A DNA stretch of 64,000 nucleotides from Cryobacterium algoricola (GTDB lineage: Bacteria > Actinomycetota > Actinomycetes > Actinomycetales > Microbacteriaceae): the NCBI RefSeq assembly GCF_004402485.1, contig NZ_SOFG01000009.1:225439-289438 (forward strand), given 5' to 3'. The notes beneath the pieces are model-generated. The model was given only the letters and a program-made list of their open reading frames with translations, was not told the DNA's origin and made no database searches. The translations under genes were made by a program, and so were the position numbers. Of the stretch, positions 17,077-25,966 are shown one piece after another (positions within the stretch are counted from its first letter, which is position 1; each line of letters starts with the position of its first letter).

Positions 17077-18741
17077 ATGCGCGTAATGGCCCAAATGTCG
17101 ATGATCATGAATCTCGACAAGTGCATCGGCTGCCACACCTGCTCCGTCACCTGCAAGCAGGTCTGGACCAACCGCACCGGCGTTGAATACGTCTGGTTCA
17201 ACAACGTCGAGACCCGGCCCGGCCTCGGTTACCCGAAACGGTACGAGGATCAGGAGAAGTGGAACGGCGGCTGGGTGCGCAACAAGCGCGGACGCCTGAA
17301 ACTGCGCTCCGGCGGCCGTCTCAAGCGACTCGCCACGATCTTCAACAACCCCGACCTGCCCGTCATCGACGACTACTACGAGCCGTGGACCTACGACTAC
17401 GACATGCTCACGAAGGCGCCGCTCAGCACGGAGAGCCCCGTTGCCCGGCCCAAGTCCCTCCTCACCGGTGAGAACATGGACATCAAATGGTCCGGCAACT
17501 GGGACGACAACCTCGGCGGCTCCCAGGAGACCGCAGCTGACGACCCCATCCTCGCGACGATGAGCGAGCACGTGAAGATGGAATTCGAAAACACCTTCAT
17601 GTTCTACCTCCCGAGAATCTGCGAGCACTGCCTGAATCCGGCCTGCGTCGCGGCGTGCCCATCCGGTGCGATGTACAAGCGCGAGGAGGACGGTATCGTC
17701 CTCGTCGACGAGGATGCCTGCCGCGGCTGGCGGATGTGCGTCTCGGCCTGCCCGTACAAGAAGGTCTACTTCAACCACAAGACCGGTAAGGCGGAGAAGT
17801 GCACGCTCTGCTATCCGCTGATCGAACAGGGCAAGCCGACCATCTGCTCGGAGACCTGCGTCGGCAGGCTGCGTTACCTCGGCCTGATGCTCTACGACGC
17901 CGACGCCGTGCTCGCCGCCGCCGCGATCGAGAACGACCAGGACCTGCTCGAGGCCCAGCGCGGGGTATTCCTCGACCCCTTCGACCCCGAGGTCATCGCC
18001 GCGGCGAAGGCGGAAGGCATGGAGGACGACTGGATCCTCGCGGCCCAGAACAGCCCGATCTACAAGCTCATCTCCGAGTACAAGGTGGCGCTGCCGCTGC
18101 ACCCCGAGTACCGCACGATGCCGATGGTCTGGTACATCCCGCCGCTGTCCCCGGTCGTCGACGTCATCTCGACGACGAACAACGACGGCGAGGACGCCCG
18201 TACTCTGTTCGCGGCCATCGACAAGCTGCGAATTCCCGTCGAATACCTCGCCGGATTGTTTTCAGCCGGCGATGTCGTCCCGGTCGAGTCCTCGCTGCGT
18301 AAGCTCGCCGCGATGCGTTCGTACATGCGCGACATCAACCTCGGCAAGGACCGCGACGAGTCGATTCCCGCGGCGGTCGGCATGACCGGCACCGAGATCG
18401 AAGCGATGTACCGGCTCCTCGCGATCGCCAAGTACGAGGATCGTTACGTCATTCCCAAGGCGCACGTGGAGACCGCCCGCGAGCTCGAAGAGCTGGCATG
18501 TTCGCTTGACACGGACGGGGGACCAGGCATGGGCGGTCCGACCTCGACCGCGGGACCGTACGGCAAGACTCCGGGGATGCCGTTCAACGCCACCGTCGAC
18601 AACTACAACGAGATGATTGGCAAAGGCGGAGAGAAAACCAAACCGACAACGCCTGGCCGGATTAACCTCCTGAACTGGAACGGCGGTGGGCGACCGGACG
18701 GCTTGTTCCCGCCCGTAGCGGACGCCGGGAGCCCCGCATGA
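17077..18741 (+). CDS. narH: Respiratory nitrate reductase beta subunit
   Basis: A 554-residue iron-sulfur protein passing electrons from NarI to NarG. Cysteine groups include CIGCHTCSVTC near residue 16, CEHCLNPACVAACP near 184, CRGWRMCVSACP near 217 and CTLCYPLIEQGKPTIC near 244. The Trp in CRGWRMC is the usual NarH feature that yields one 3Fe-4S cluster. The ATG directly follows the narG stop with no gap. The length is slightly above the usual ~510 because of a Gly/Pro-rich C-terminal tail. It overlaps narJ by four bases. Confidence 0.96.
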   Translation: MRVMAQMSMIMNLDKCIGCHTCSVTCKQVWTNRTGVEYVWFNNVETRPGLGYPKRYEDQEKWNGGWVRNKRGRLKLRSGGRLKRLATIFNNPDLPVIDDYYEPWTYDYDMLTKAPLSTESPVARPKSLLTGENMDIKWSGNWDDNLGGSQETAADDPILATMSEHVKMEFENTFMFYLPRICEHCLNPACVAACPSGAMYKREEDGIVLVDEDACRGWRMCVSACPYKKVYFNHKTGKAEKCTLCYPLIEQGKPTICSETCVGRLRYLGLMLYDADAVLAAAAIENDQDLLEAQRGVFLDPFDPEVIAAAKAEGMEDDWILAAQNSPIYKLISEYKVALPLHPEYRTMPMVWYIPPLSPVVDVISTTNNDGEDARTLFAAIDKLRIPVEYLAGLFSAGDVVPVESSLRKLAAMRSYMRDINLGKDRDESIPAAVGMTGTEIEAMYRLLAIAKYEDRYVIPKAHVETARELEELACSLDTDGGPGMGGPTSTAGPYGKTPGMPFNATVDNYNEMIGKGGEKTKPTTPGRINLLNWNGGGRPDGLFPPVADAGSPA

Positions 18742-19430
18742 GGCTCCCGAAGCTTCCGCCCCGTAAAGTCACGGCAATCCCGCTCAGTGCCGAGGACGGG
18801 GCCATTGCACACATGGCCGCGTCGATCCTGCTTGACTATCCGACCACTACGCGTCGTGCGCGCTTCGGCGCGGTCGCGGAGTCTGTCACACTTCTTCCGC
18901 ATCCGCTTCGGACCGCCTTCGAGGAGTTCTTGACCGCCGCGGGGGAGATGGGCCAGCAGGAGCTTGAGGTGCATTTCACGGCGACCTTCGACCTCAAACG
19001 CAAATGCTGCCCGTATCTCTCGTACTACGCGGCCGGCGATACGCGCCGTCGCGGCATGGCCCTCGTGCGTTTTATCGAGGCGTACCATGCTGCCGGCTGG
19101 GAGGTTGCGGCGGACGAACTACCCGACTACCTGCCCATGGTCCTCGAATTCTCGGCGCTGAGCGATTCGCCCATCGCGCAGGAGTTGCTCGCGGCTCATC
19201 GGGACGGCATCGAAGTGCTCCGCAGCGCACTCGAAACCATCGAGAGCCCCTACGCGCACGTCGTCGAGGCCGTGTCGCTTTCGCTTCCTGCCATCGATGA
19301 GGAAACTCGGCAGCGATATCTCAACCTCGTCAACGAGGGCCCGCCGACCGAAACGGTCGGTATGACCTTCCTCGGCAACCTCAAACCATTTTCGCCGTCC
19401 GGCATTGCGAGTGAGGAACTCAGGGTATGA
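18738..19430 (+). CDS. narJ: Nitrate reductase assembly chaperone
   Basis: A 230-residue, mostly helical cytoplasmic chaperone of the NarJ/TorD type that helps insert the molybdenum cofactor into NarG before membrane docking. The family motif FDLKRKCCPYLSYYAAGDTR is at about residues 82-101. ATGA overlaps link it to narH before and narI after, so all four subunits are translated together. Confidence 0.93.
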   Translation: MRLPKLPPRKVTAIPLSAEDGAIAHMAASILLDYPTTTRRARFGAVAESVTLLPHPLRTAFEEFLTAAGEMGQQELEVHFTATFDLKRKCCPYLSYYAAGDTRRRGMALVRFIEAYHAAGWEVAADELPDYLPMVLEFSALSDSPIAQELLAAHRDGIEVLRSALETIESPYAHVVEAVSLSLPAIDEETRQRYLNLVNEGPPTETVGMTFLGNLKPFSPSGIASEELRV

Positions 19431-20200
19431 ACCCGATCGACTTTCTATTGTGGGTGGCGTTCCCCTACGCGGCCATGGCCGTTTTCGTGGTCGGCCACAT
19501 TTTCCGCTATCGGCACGACCAGTTCGGCTGGACCTCCCGTTCGAGCCAGGTCTACGAAAACCGGCTACTGCGCTGGGGATCACCGATGTTCCACTACGGC
19601 ATCCTCATGGTGCTGGGCGGCCACGTGGTCGGCCTGCTCGTGCCCAAGGAATGGCTCGAGTTCGTCGGCGTCTCCAATGAGATCTACCACATAGGCGCCA
19701 CCTGGCTCGGCAGTATCGCGGCCGTGCTCACGCTCGCAGGGCTCGCCATCCTGATCTATCGGCGCAGGCTCAACACCCGGGTGCTGCTCGCGACCACGGT
19801 GATGGACAAGGTTATGTACGCCCTCCTGGGGGCGACGCTGCTGTTTGGGACGACAGCGACGGTTCTCTTCCAGGTACTCGGTGCCGGATATGACTACCGG
19901 GGCACGATTTCGCCATGGGTGCGCGGCCTGCTCTCAGCCCAGCCCGACCCTGCACTGATGTCCAACGTGCCATTCTTCTTCCAGCTGCACGTGCTCAGCG
20001 CGACACTGCTGTTCCTGCTGTGGCCCTTCACCAGACTTGTGCACGTCTTCTCGGCGCCGATCGGCTATTTTGTGCGACCGTACATCGTCTATCGCTCGCG
20101 GGACACCCATCGGGGATCCGGGGCGCGTAAGGCCCGACGCGGGTGGGAGAAGAGCGTGCTGCCGACATCCGCCCGGGACAAGGATGCCGCCCGCCGCTGA
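19427..20200 (+). CDS. narI: Respiratory nitrate reductase gamma subunit, cytochrome b
   Basis: A 257-residue membrane protein with five predicted helices. It oxidises quinol and anchors NarGH. Heme-ligand histidines are in SPMFHYGILMVLGGHVVGL (about 57-70) and the later FQLHVLSATLLFL region. NEIYHIGATW is another conserved stretch. It ends ten bases before the convergent chlorite-dismutase-family gene. The C-terminal ~30 residues are charged and poorly conserved. Confidence 0.95.
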   Translation: MNPIDFLLWVAFPYAAMAVFVVGHIFRYRHDQFGWTSRSSQVYENRLLRWGSPMFHYGILMVLGGHVVGLLVPKEWLEFVGVSNEIYHIGATWLGSIAAVLTLAGLAILIYRRRLNTRVLLATTVMDKVMYALLGATLLFGTTATVLFQVLGAGYDYRGTISPWVRGLLSAQPDPALMSNVPFFFQLHVLSATLLFLLWPFTRLVHVFSAPIGYFVRPYIVYRSRDTHRGSGARKARRGWEKSVLPTSARDKDAARR

Positions 20201-20210
20201 ATCGGCGGAT

Positions 20211-20750
20211 CTAACGCCTGAGGCGAATGTCGACCTCACGTTCGACGTAGTCCCATTCACGACTCGTGCGCAGCCGTGCCAGGAGCTCCTCGAACGCCGG
20301 TGCGTCACGGGGCGCATACTCGAACCAGGTTAGGAAGTCGAAGGGTTCACCCAGATCACGGCTGTGGTAGAGCTGCCGAGCAATCGCAGGCAGGTATTCG
20401 AGCCCGATCGCGATGTGGTGGCTCGTCTCCTCGAATACCGCCCTCCGTTCATCCTGGGGGAGATCCCACCAACGGGCAGTCTTCGTGATTGGGATGAGCG
20501 AGGCGCACCGGGCGTCTGATCGGCCGAGTGCAGGCTGGACTGCATCGAGAGCTGCCTGCTCGGCGCGCTCGGTATAGCGCTTGTAGCTCGTGGCGCCGCT
20601 CAGTATCCACACGGCATCTGGGCGTGCGGTCCGCGGCAGCGCCGATACCTCAAGGCGTTCGGCCAGGGCAAGCGTGGAACCCGTGACAGCGAGAATGCGA
20701 TCGATCTGCCAGGTGCCAGTGGCGCCTGCGGTGAATTGCGTGAGCGCCAT
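20211..20750 (-). CDS. cld: Chlorite dismutase-family heme protein
   Basis: A 179-residue member of the short (lineage II) chlorite dismutase family. Family signatures include WWDLPQDERR at about 86, ETSHHIAIGLEYLPAIARQL with a candidate heme-ligand histidine, and DLGEPFDFLTWFEYAPRD. Members convert chlorite to chloride and O2, which would remove the toxic product made when Nar reduces chlorate. I cannot confirm the distal arginine by eye, so activity is not certain. It is the only gene after a hairpin that separates it from narK, and it converges on narI. HemQ-like coproheme decarboxylases are longer, which argues against that role. Confidence 0.8.
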   Translation of the reverse strand: MALTQFTAGATGTWQIDRILAVTGSTLALAERLEVSALPRTARPDAVWILSGATSYKRYTERAEQAALDAVQPALGRSDARCASLIPITKTARWWDLPQDERRAVFEETSHHIAIGLEYLPAIARQLYHSRDLGEPFDFLTWFEYAPRDAPAFEELLARLRTSREWDYVEREVDIRLRR

Positions 20751-20761
20751 GCTTTGACGTT

Positions 20762-20807
20762 AGCAGGCCCGCCGCGCGGCCCGATGGGCCAGAACGGCGG
20801 GCCTGCT
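20762..20807 (-). terminator. Strong hairpin between narK and cld
   Basis: AGCAGGCCCGCCG (20762-20774) pairs perfectly with CGGCGGGCCTGCT (20795-20807), a 13-bp GC-rich stem with a 20-base loop. It follows the narK stop on the minus strand and precedes the cld start by 11 bases. It could terminate narK transcription or attenuate read-through into cld. Confidence 0.7.
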
Positions 20808-20844
20808 CTCCGAGGTTTAGTTCGCTCGGATCAGACTGCTCAGG

Positions 20845-22167
20845 TCAACCGGGGAAGGGAGCGCCCGGTCGTGCGTAGAAATGCCACGTCAGCCAGGTGC
20901 AGAAGACGCAGAAGACCGCACAGCCGACGAAGAACGAGGTCGGGCTGACCAGGGTCAGGGCGATACCCACGATGAATGGACCGAAAGCTGCGATCGCGGA
21001 CGTCCAGGCGATGGCGCCGCCGGCTTGACGCTTCGGGAAGATCATCGGCATCTGCTTGAAGGTGCCCGCATTGGCGAAGCCAGCAAAGAAGAAGATCGCG
21101 ATCATCCCGCTGAGAAAGCCCCAGAACTGGTCAACGCTTGTGGGTGCCAGGAAGAATGACGTGAACACAGTGCCGGCGACCATGCCGACGGCGCCAATGA
21201 GAGTGAAGATCGCGCCACCCCATTTGTCACAGAGAGGGCCGCACGCCGCGCGGACAGCGGCGCCGACGAGCGGACCGATAAAGGCGAAGGCAAGCGGGTT
21301 CGGCGCGTGCGGGAAGTGGCCATAGACGTTCAGGATGATCAGGCCCATCTGCGCAGCGAGGCCACTGTACAGCCCGAAGCTCATGAGGTAGATCGCCGTC
21401 ATGAGCCAGGTGTGCTTGATACGGAAGATGTCCATCTGCTGGCGGAAGTTGGCCGTCACGGGCACCCGGCGCAGGAAGACAATCGCCATCACGACTCCAA
21501 GAAGCGCCCACGGGATCAGGACGAGTCCACCGTTGTGCAGCCAGACCAGCTGGCCCTTCGCGCTACTCTGCGGGGTCAGTGCTGCAGTACCGAGCAGGCC
21601 GAAGCCGACAACCCAGGGCAGCAGAAGCTGGATCAGCCCGATGCCGAAGTTTCCGATCCCCGCCTGCAGGCCGAGCGCGGTGCCGGCGAGACGCTTGGGG
21701 AAGAAATAGCTCGTGGAGGCCATGAAACCGGAGAAGGTTCCACCGCCGATCCCTGCTGCGAAAGCGAGGGCGAGGAGTACCCAATACGGGGTGGACGTGT
21801 CGCGGGCCGCGAGCGTCCAGCCGAGCATCGGGAGCACGAGCAGGGCAGAGGACATCGCGACGAGCGCGCGGGTGCCCATAATCGGGGGCAGAAACATGAA
21901 GACGAGGCGTAGGAGTCCGCCGGCAAGCCCGGGCACGGCAACGAGCCAATACAGCTGACCTGGAGTCAGGGTGTAACCGATGTCATTGAGCCGCGGTGCG
22001 ATGGCGCTGACGAGATACCAGGCGGCGAAGCTCAGGGTGAGCGTGTACGTCGTGATCCACAGAGTGCGCCAGGCGAGCTTGGAATCCCAGGTTTCTTCCT
22101 TCTCCGGATCCCAGTTGGAGAGATCGGGTTTGAGTTTCGACGAAAGGAGTGTGGAAGAGCCTGACAT
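20845..22167 (-). CDS. narK: Nitrate/nitrite transporter, NarK type
   Basis: A 440-residue MFS transporter with 12 predicted helices that imports nitrate and/or exports nitrite. Both nitrate-signature regions are present: GIGGGTFSGFMASTSYFFPK (about 130-150) and GFANAGTFKQMPMIFPKRQA (about 360-380). The sequence between helices is normal for the NarK1/NarK2-like group. It is transcribed away from the moa genes and towards cld. A motif nearly identical to one at narG lies about 90 bases upstream, suggesting joint control. Confidence 0.95.
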   Translation of the reverse strand: MSGSSTLLSSKLKPDLSNWDPEKEETWDSKLAWRTLWITTYTLTLSFAAWYLVSAIAPRLNDIGYTLTPGQLYWLVAVPGLAGGLLRLVFMFLPPIMGTRALVAMSSALLVLPMLGWTLAARDTSTPYWVLLALAFAAGIGGGTFSGFMASTSYFFPKRLAGTALGLQAGIGNFGIGLIQLLLPWVVGFGLLGTAALTPQSSAKGQLVWLHNGGLVLIPWALLGVVMAIVFLRRVPVTANFRQQMDIFRIKHTWLMTAIYLMSFGLYSGLAAQMGLIILNVYGHFPHAPNPLAFAFIGPLVGAAVRAACGPLCDKWGGAIFTLIGAVGMVAGTVFTSFFLAPTSVDQFWGFLSGMIAIFFFAGFANAGTFKQMPMIFPKRQAGGAIAWTSAIAAFGPFIVGIALTLVSPTSFFVGCAVFCVFCTWLTWHFYARPGAPFPG

Positions 22168-22252
22168 GTGCTTCCTCGGACTAGGTGGTTTCGGGCGGAA
22201 GCGCCCGCGTAATTACCACCCTGACCTCGGCGACCGACGGCGACAATCGCGG

Positions 22253-22267
22253 AACGCCGTGAAAAAT
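22253..22267. promoter_or_regulatory. Putative nar operator (narK copy)
   Basis: AACGCCGTGAAAAAT lies 86-100 bases upstream of the narK start. It is the reverse complement, with one mismatch, of the sequence at 13183-13197 before narG. Read in the direction of each gene, both copies have the same orientation. Confidence 0.5.
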
Positions 22268-22304
22268 GAATCCACCGTGTTCAGATCGAATCGCGGGGAT
22301 CGGT

Positions 22305-22544
22305 TCAGCCGCCGGCGAATGGCGGCAGCACGTCGATGGTATCCAGGGCAGAGAGCGGCACCTCATCGTCCGCCGCCCTGATGCCGTTCACCAGCAGGGA
22401 ACACCGAGACAGGATCAGAGAGAAACCTGCGCCGTGCCGCTCGCCGAGGAGTGAACGCAGGTCACCAATACAAGCCGCGTCGAGGGTCGCCGTCGCGGTT
22501 CCGGCAGCTTCTGCCGCCCCAGCGAAGAAGCGGACAACGGCCAT
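22305..22544 (-). CDS. moaD: Molybdopterin synthase sulfur carrier subunit
   Basis: A 79-residue ubiquitin-fold protein ending in the essential Gly-Gly (PPFAGG). After thiocarboxylation it delivers sulfur to molybdopterin synthase. RFFAGAAEAAG at the start and LLVNG in the middle are typical. It overlaps the upstream DUF6457 gene (ATGA). The partner moaE is not in the window, so it must be elsewhere. The gene supports cofactor supply for NarG. Confidence 0.9.
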   Translation of the reverse strand: MAVVRFFAGAAEAAGTATATLDAACIGDLRSLLGERHGAGFSLILSRCSLLVNGIRAADDEVPLSALDTIDVLPPFAGG

Positions 22545-22831
22545 CAGCGCTTCTCGGCCGGGTTCGCGTGCGCCCATTCCAGGGCGAGCCTGGTGGCGGT
22601 CGCGCATGCCTTCTCGATGTCGGCTGCAGTGCCCCCGGCCTTGGCCGCGGAGAGTCCGACGAGGAAAGTGCTCAGGGGCGCCGCTGGGCGTGCCACGCCA
22701 TGGGCCACGTCCTTGGCAATGTCGAGGATGGCGCCGACCGGTACGTCCGCCGGGTCGAGGTCGAGTCCGGCGGCAAGGGCGGCAAGCCATTCGTTCAGGG
22801 CTTCGGGCGGTAAAGGGGTGGAGTTGGTCAT
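22544..22831 (-). CDS. DUF6457 domain protein
   Basis: A 95-residue helical protein matching small actinobacterial DUF6457 proteins found beside molybdopterin genes. Features include LNEWLAALAAGLDL, then AKDVAHGVARPAAPLSTFL and GLSAAKAGGT. I chose the ATG at 22831 because GAGGAGCG lies upstream in the transcript; the frame is open to 22876. The stop overlaps moaD. A role in molybdenum cofactor maturation is inferred from context only. Confidence 0.75.
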   Translation of the reverse strand: MTNSTPLPPEALNEWLAALAAGLDLDPADVPVGAILDIAKDVAHGVARPAAPLSTFLVGLSAAKAGGTAADIEKACATATRLALEWAHANPAEKR

Positions 22832-23232
22832 TGTTTTTCGCTCCTCGGCAGGATGGTGCGCGGTGTCCCGGAGCACAGTGCTCCACCCGATATCTTGCCA
22901 CCCGCCCTTGTCGCTCCCTCTGCCCAGTGAGGCGTCCGGGTCCGCGTGAGCAGAGTCGGCGGTGATGGGTCCCGGCGGTCCAGGTCACCTCCACACGGAG
23001 TTCCTGCCCGATCCGCCGGCCTTTCGTGGTCCGGACGTTTTTGTCGTCACTGTGCTGCAACGGAACGTCCTGCAGTTCGCATCGCGCCGCCGTATTTGCC
23101 ACAGGAAGGGGCGCTCGTGGAGCGCTCGCGGCACGCCCGACAGGGTCGACGACTACGGATGCGGCGTTGGCCAGGCATCGGCGGGCGGCATCGGTGCGGT
23201 GGATCCCAGCTGTGCGGGGTTAGGGTCGGTGT
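22832..23232. promoter_or_regulatory. Intergenic region between DUF6457/moaD and moaA
   Basis: About 400 bases separate two divergent transcripts and must hold both promoters. I see no gene, no clear riboswitch and no good Crp/Fnr site. moaA begins with little leader (no clear ribosome binding site before 23233). Confidence 0.4.
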
Positions 23233-24348
23233 ATGTCCGGCGCACTGATCCCCGTGCACCCCATCGAGCCCTTGGCCGGTGCAGTGCAGGTCGCACCTGC
23301 CCCGACGCCGGAGACCCGCCTTGTGGACACCTTCGATCGTCCGCTGCATGACCTCCGGCTGTCTGTCACTGACCGGTGCAACTTCCGCTGCGTGTACTGC
23401 ATGCCCAAGGAGGTCTTCGGCAAGGACTTCGCGTTCATGCCGCGAGACGAGATGCTCAGTTTTGAAGAGATGACCCGGCTGGCTCGAATTTCGGTGGCGC
23501 ACGGGGTGGAAAAGATTCGGCTCACCGGCGGCGAACCGCTGCTGCGCAAGGGCCTCGAGGAACTCATTGAGATGCTCGCGGCACTCCGCACTCCCGCCGG
23601 CCGGCCCGTCGACATCGCTCTCACCACCAACGGCTCCGGTCTGTCATTGAAGGCCCAGGCGCTCAAGGACGCCGGCCTCAAGCGGGTGACGGTATCCCTC
23701 GACTCCCTCGACGACGCCACATTCCGTGCCATGAACGATGTCAATTTCCCGGTCGCCCGCATCCTGGCGGGCCTCGAGGCCGCGCACGCGGTGGGCTTAG
23801 GCCCGATCAAGATCAATATGGTGGTGAAGCGCGGCCAGAACGACCAGGACATCGTCAACATGGCCCGGCATTTCAAAGGCACACCCTACATTCTGCGCTT
23901 CATCGAGTTCATGGACGTGGGCACAAGCAACGGCTGGGACATGGGTGCCGTGCTGCCGTCCAGCGAGGTGCGCGATCGCATTCACGCCGAACTGCCGCTG
24001 GAAGAAATGGCCCCCAACTACACCGGCGAGACCAGCCGGCGCTGGCGCTACCAGGATGGCGGGGGTGAGATCGGCCTGATATCCAGCGTCACCCAGTCGT
24101 TCTGCAACACATGTTCCCGGGCCCGGGTCTCCACTGACGGCAAGCTCTTCACCTGCCTCTTCGCCAGCGAGGGCCACGACCTGCGCGAGCTGCTGCGCAA
24201 CGGCAGTAGCGACGAGGAGATCTCCGCTGCGATGGGCGCCGTCTGGCGTCAGCGAACCGACCGCGCCTCCCAGCTACGCAGCGCCCAGACCGGTGCGGTC
24301 CGCTCACCAGGTGGCAAGAGGATCGAGATGTCCTACATCGGCGGATGA
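23233..24348 (+). CDS. moaA: GTP 3',8-cyclase
   Basis: A 371-residue radical SAM enzyme for the first step of molybdopterin synthesis, turning GTP into 3',8-cyclo-GTP. The first cluster motif CNFRCVYC (about 50-57) and the C-terminal cluster motif [18 protein letters not shown] (about 290-307) are intact. [14 protein letters not shown] and the C-terminal GG tail needed for activation are also present. The N-terminus (about 35 residues) is longer than usual. It stands alone next to an HTH regulator of the SufR-like type. Confidence 0.96.
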   Translation: MSGALIPVHPIEPLAGAVQVAPAPTPETRLVDTFDRPLHDLRLSVTDRCNFRCVYCMPKEVFGKDFAFMPRDEMLSFEEMTRLARISVAHGVEKIRLTGGEPLLRKGLEELIEMLAALRTPAGRPVDIALTTNGSGLSLKAQALKDAGLKRVTVSLDSLDDATFRAMNDVNFPVARILAGLEAAHAVGLGPIKINMVVKRGQNDQDIVNMARHFKGTPYILRFIEFMDVGTSNGWDMGAVLPSSEVRDRIHAELPLEEMAPNYTGETSRRWRYQDGGGEIGLISSVTQSFCNTCSRARVSTDGKLFTCLFASEGHDLRELLRNGSSDEEISAAMGAVWRQRTDRASQLRSAQTGAVRSPGGKRIEMSYIGG

Positions 24349-24392
24349 CCCGTGTCCGCGACGGTTTAACCGCATCCTGATACTCTGAATGC

Positions 24393-25091
24393 ATGGTCGC
24401 CACCACTCAGAACGACGCTCGGCATGCCGCTCTGGCCAGCGAGCCGCGACGTCGCGCGCTGGCCCTGATCAGTGAATCCGCCGTACCGCTGGGTGTGGGC
24501 CCCGTCGCCGACGCTCTCGGCCTGCACATCACCACCGCGCGTTTTCACTTGGACCAGCTCGAAGCCGCCGGACTCATCGAGCACCAGGTGGCCCGCGTCG
24601 GCCAGCGCGGCAGACCCCGTGTGCTATTCAGTGCGGTAGCGGCCCCGCTGCCGGTGGATTCGGCCCTGCAGCAGCTCGCCCAGAGCCTCGCCGCTGTGAT
24701 CGGCGAAGACGACGACGGTGGCCGCGCCCGCGCGGTTCGCGCCGGAGAGCGCTGGTCAGCGCAGTACGCGGCAGGGGCGGATGCAGTGGAATCCGACGGT
24801 CCGGCGGCCGGCGTTCCCACCGCCGACGTCGTACCCTCGCTGCTGCGAGTGTTCACCGAGATTGGCTTCGAGCCCGAACTGCGCGACACCGAGGCAGCGA
24901 TCGCCCTGACCGCCTGTCCGTTCCGTGCCGAGGCGCGGGCCAACCCCGATGTGGTCTGTTCGGTACACCTCGGCCTCATGCAGGGTCTCGTGCGCACCTT
25001 CGGTCATGACGCAGCGAGCATTCGACTGGAGCCTTTCGTACAGCCCACCCTCTGCATGGTGCACCTGCCCGCCACCACCCCTTCGGCCTAA
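24393..25091 (+). CDS. Third SufR-like HTH regulator
   Basis: A 232-residue winged-helix regulator with VADALGLHITTARFHLDQLE and wing VGQRGRPRVLFS. Its sensor part has ACPFRAEARANPDVVCSVHLG and a late Cys (QPTLCMVHL), as in the two regulators near narG. The gene begins 44 bases after moaA. A short palindrome GGTTTAACC (24363-24371) and a possible -10 element lie just before the start, so it is probably transcribed on its own with a very short leader. It likely senses redox state through an iron-sulfur cluster; this is inferred from the Cys spacing. Confidence 0.82.
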   Translation: MVATTQNDARHAALASEPRRRALALISESAVPLGVGPVADALGLHITTARFHLDQLEAAGLIEHQVARVGQRGRPRVLFSAVAAPLPVDSALQQLAQSLAAVIGEDDDGGRARAVRAGERWSAQYAAGADAVESDGPAAGVPTADVVPSLLRVFTEIGFEPELRDTEAAIALTACPFRAEARANPDVVCSVHLGLMQGLVRTFGHDAASIRLEPFVQPTLCMVHLPATTPSA

Positions 25092-25137
25092 GAGGACACG
25101 GGATACGGGCTGGCGCTTCCCTCGCCATTCACACGTG

Positions 25138-25476
25138 TCAGGCGACGTAGGCGGCGACGTCGACCAAGGTTGTGACATCCACGTAGACGTCGCCGTCGAC
25201 GATGGTGAGGGGGTAGACCGGAACCGGTTCAGAGGCAGGCAGCGTGCGTGCCCGTCCGGTCGACAGTTCGAAGCGGCCGCCGTGGGCCCAGCACTCCAGG
25301 TCGTCGCCCTCGACGAAGCCCTCGGAGAGCGAGATGTCGGCATGCGAGCACATGTCGCCGAGCGCGAAGCAGTTGCCGGCGCTGTCCTTCACCAGGGCTA
25401 CTGCGACGCCGTCGACGATCACTTTAATCGCTTCACCGAGCTCAAGTTCCGATTCTGCGCACACCCTGGTGGCCAC
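25138..25476 (-). CDS. Rieske 2Fe-2S ferredoxin-like protein
   Basis: A 112-residue cytoplasmic Rieske domain protein. The 2Fe-2S ligands are Cys-x-His in MCSHADISLSEG and Cys-x2-His in CWAHGGRF, spaced 19-20 residues apart. It resembles NirD-like or dioxygenase-ferredoxin Rieske proteins. It starts at a GTG (25474-25476) behind GAGGAGCAG. No nirB or dioxygenase lies nearby, so its electron partner is unknown. It is divergent from the DUF2249 gene and they share the intergenic promoter region. Confidence 0.85.
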   Translation of the reverse strand: MATRVCAESELELGEAIKVIVDGVAVALVKDSAGNCFALGDMCSHADISLSEGFVEGDDLECWAHGGRFELSTGRARTLPASEPVPVYPLTIVDGDVYVDVTTLVDVAAYVA

Positions 25477-25535
25477 CTGCTCCTCAATTCTGCCGGTTCA
25501 ATCACATTCCAGCGCTGTTGTCGGGACGAACATCC

Positions 25536-25600
25536 CGATTAAAAGGATACTCGTCCTCTATAATGGAACTCTAGGTCATTCGACCCGGCCTGAAGGAGAA
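25536..25600 (+). promoter_or_regulatory. Promoter of the DUF2249 gene
   Basis: TATAAT at 25559-25564 is a perfect -10 element about 40 bases before the start codon. A short inverted repeat AGGA-tactcg-TCCT sits just upstream, and GATTAAAA upstream of that is AT-rich. A GAAGGAGA ribosome binding site precedes the ATG. No consensus -35 is seen, so an activator such as the nearby Crp/Fnr protein is possible. Confidence 0.55.
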
Positions 25601-25604
25601 AACC

Positions 25605-25940
25605 ATGACCGCCGAACCGATCATCCTGTCATCGAGCCGCCTCGGCGCCGAACCGGCCGACCATGAAGCACGGCCCGAAGCGCACGCCTGCGCCTGTGGG
25701 CATGAAGACACCGAGAGGATCGTCCTGGACTCGCGCACCATCCCGCACGCCATCCGGCACGCCACGATCTTCGGAGCTCTCGGCGCCATCCAACCGGGCT
25801 TCGCCCTGGACCTGATCGCCTCACACAACCCGCTGCCGCTGCTCGGTCAGCTCGAAAGCAGCCGCCCCGGCCAATTCCTGATCTCCTACCTCGAGAACGG
25901 GCCCGAAACCTGGATGATCCGCCTCACCCGCGCCAACTGA
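25605..25940 (+). CDS. DUF2249 domain protein
   Basis: A 111-residue protein. The N-terminal part contains HACACGHED, a possible metal-binding cluster of Cys and His. The DUF2249 domain follows: PHAIRHATIFGALGAIQPG, DLIASHNPLPLLGQL, and YLENGPETWMIRL. DUF2249 proteins often occur with denitrification and hemerythrin-like genes but have no firm function. A frameshifted relative lies at 1611. The next gene, a Crp/Fnr regulator, starts 26 bases later. Confidence 0.85.
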   Translation: MTAEPIILSSSRLGAEPADHEARPEAHACACGHEDTERIVLDSRTIPHAIRHATIFGALGAIQPGFALDLIASHNPLPLLGQLESSRPGQFLISYLENGPETWMIRLTRAN

Positions 25941-25966
25941 CCCCACTGTATCCTCGACGTGCTGCC

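Noticed and set aside
15748..18102. 784-residue open frame antisense to narG/narH
   Set aside because: It crosses the narG/narH boundary on the opposite strand, has no recognisable domain, and both nar genes are certain.
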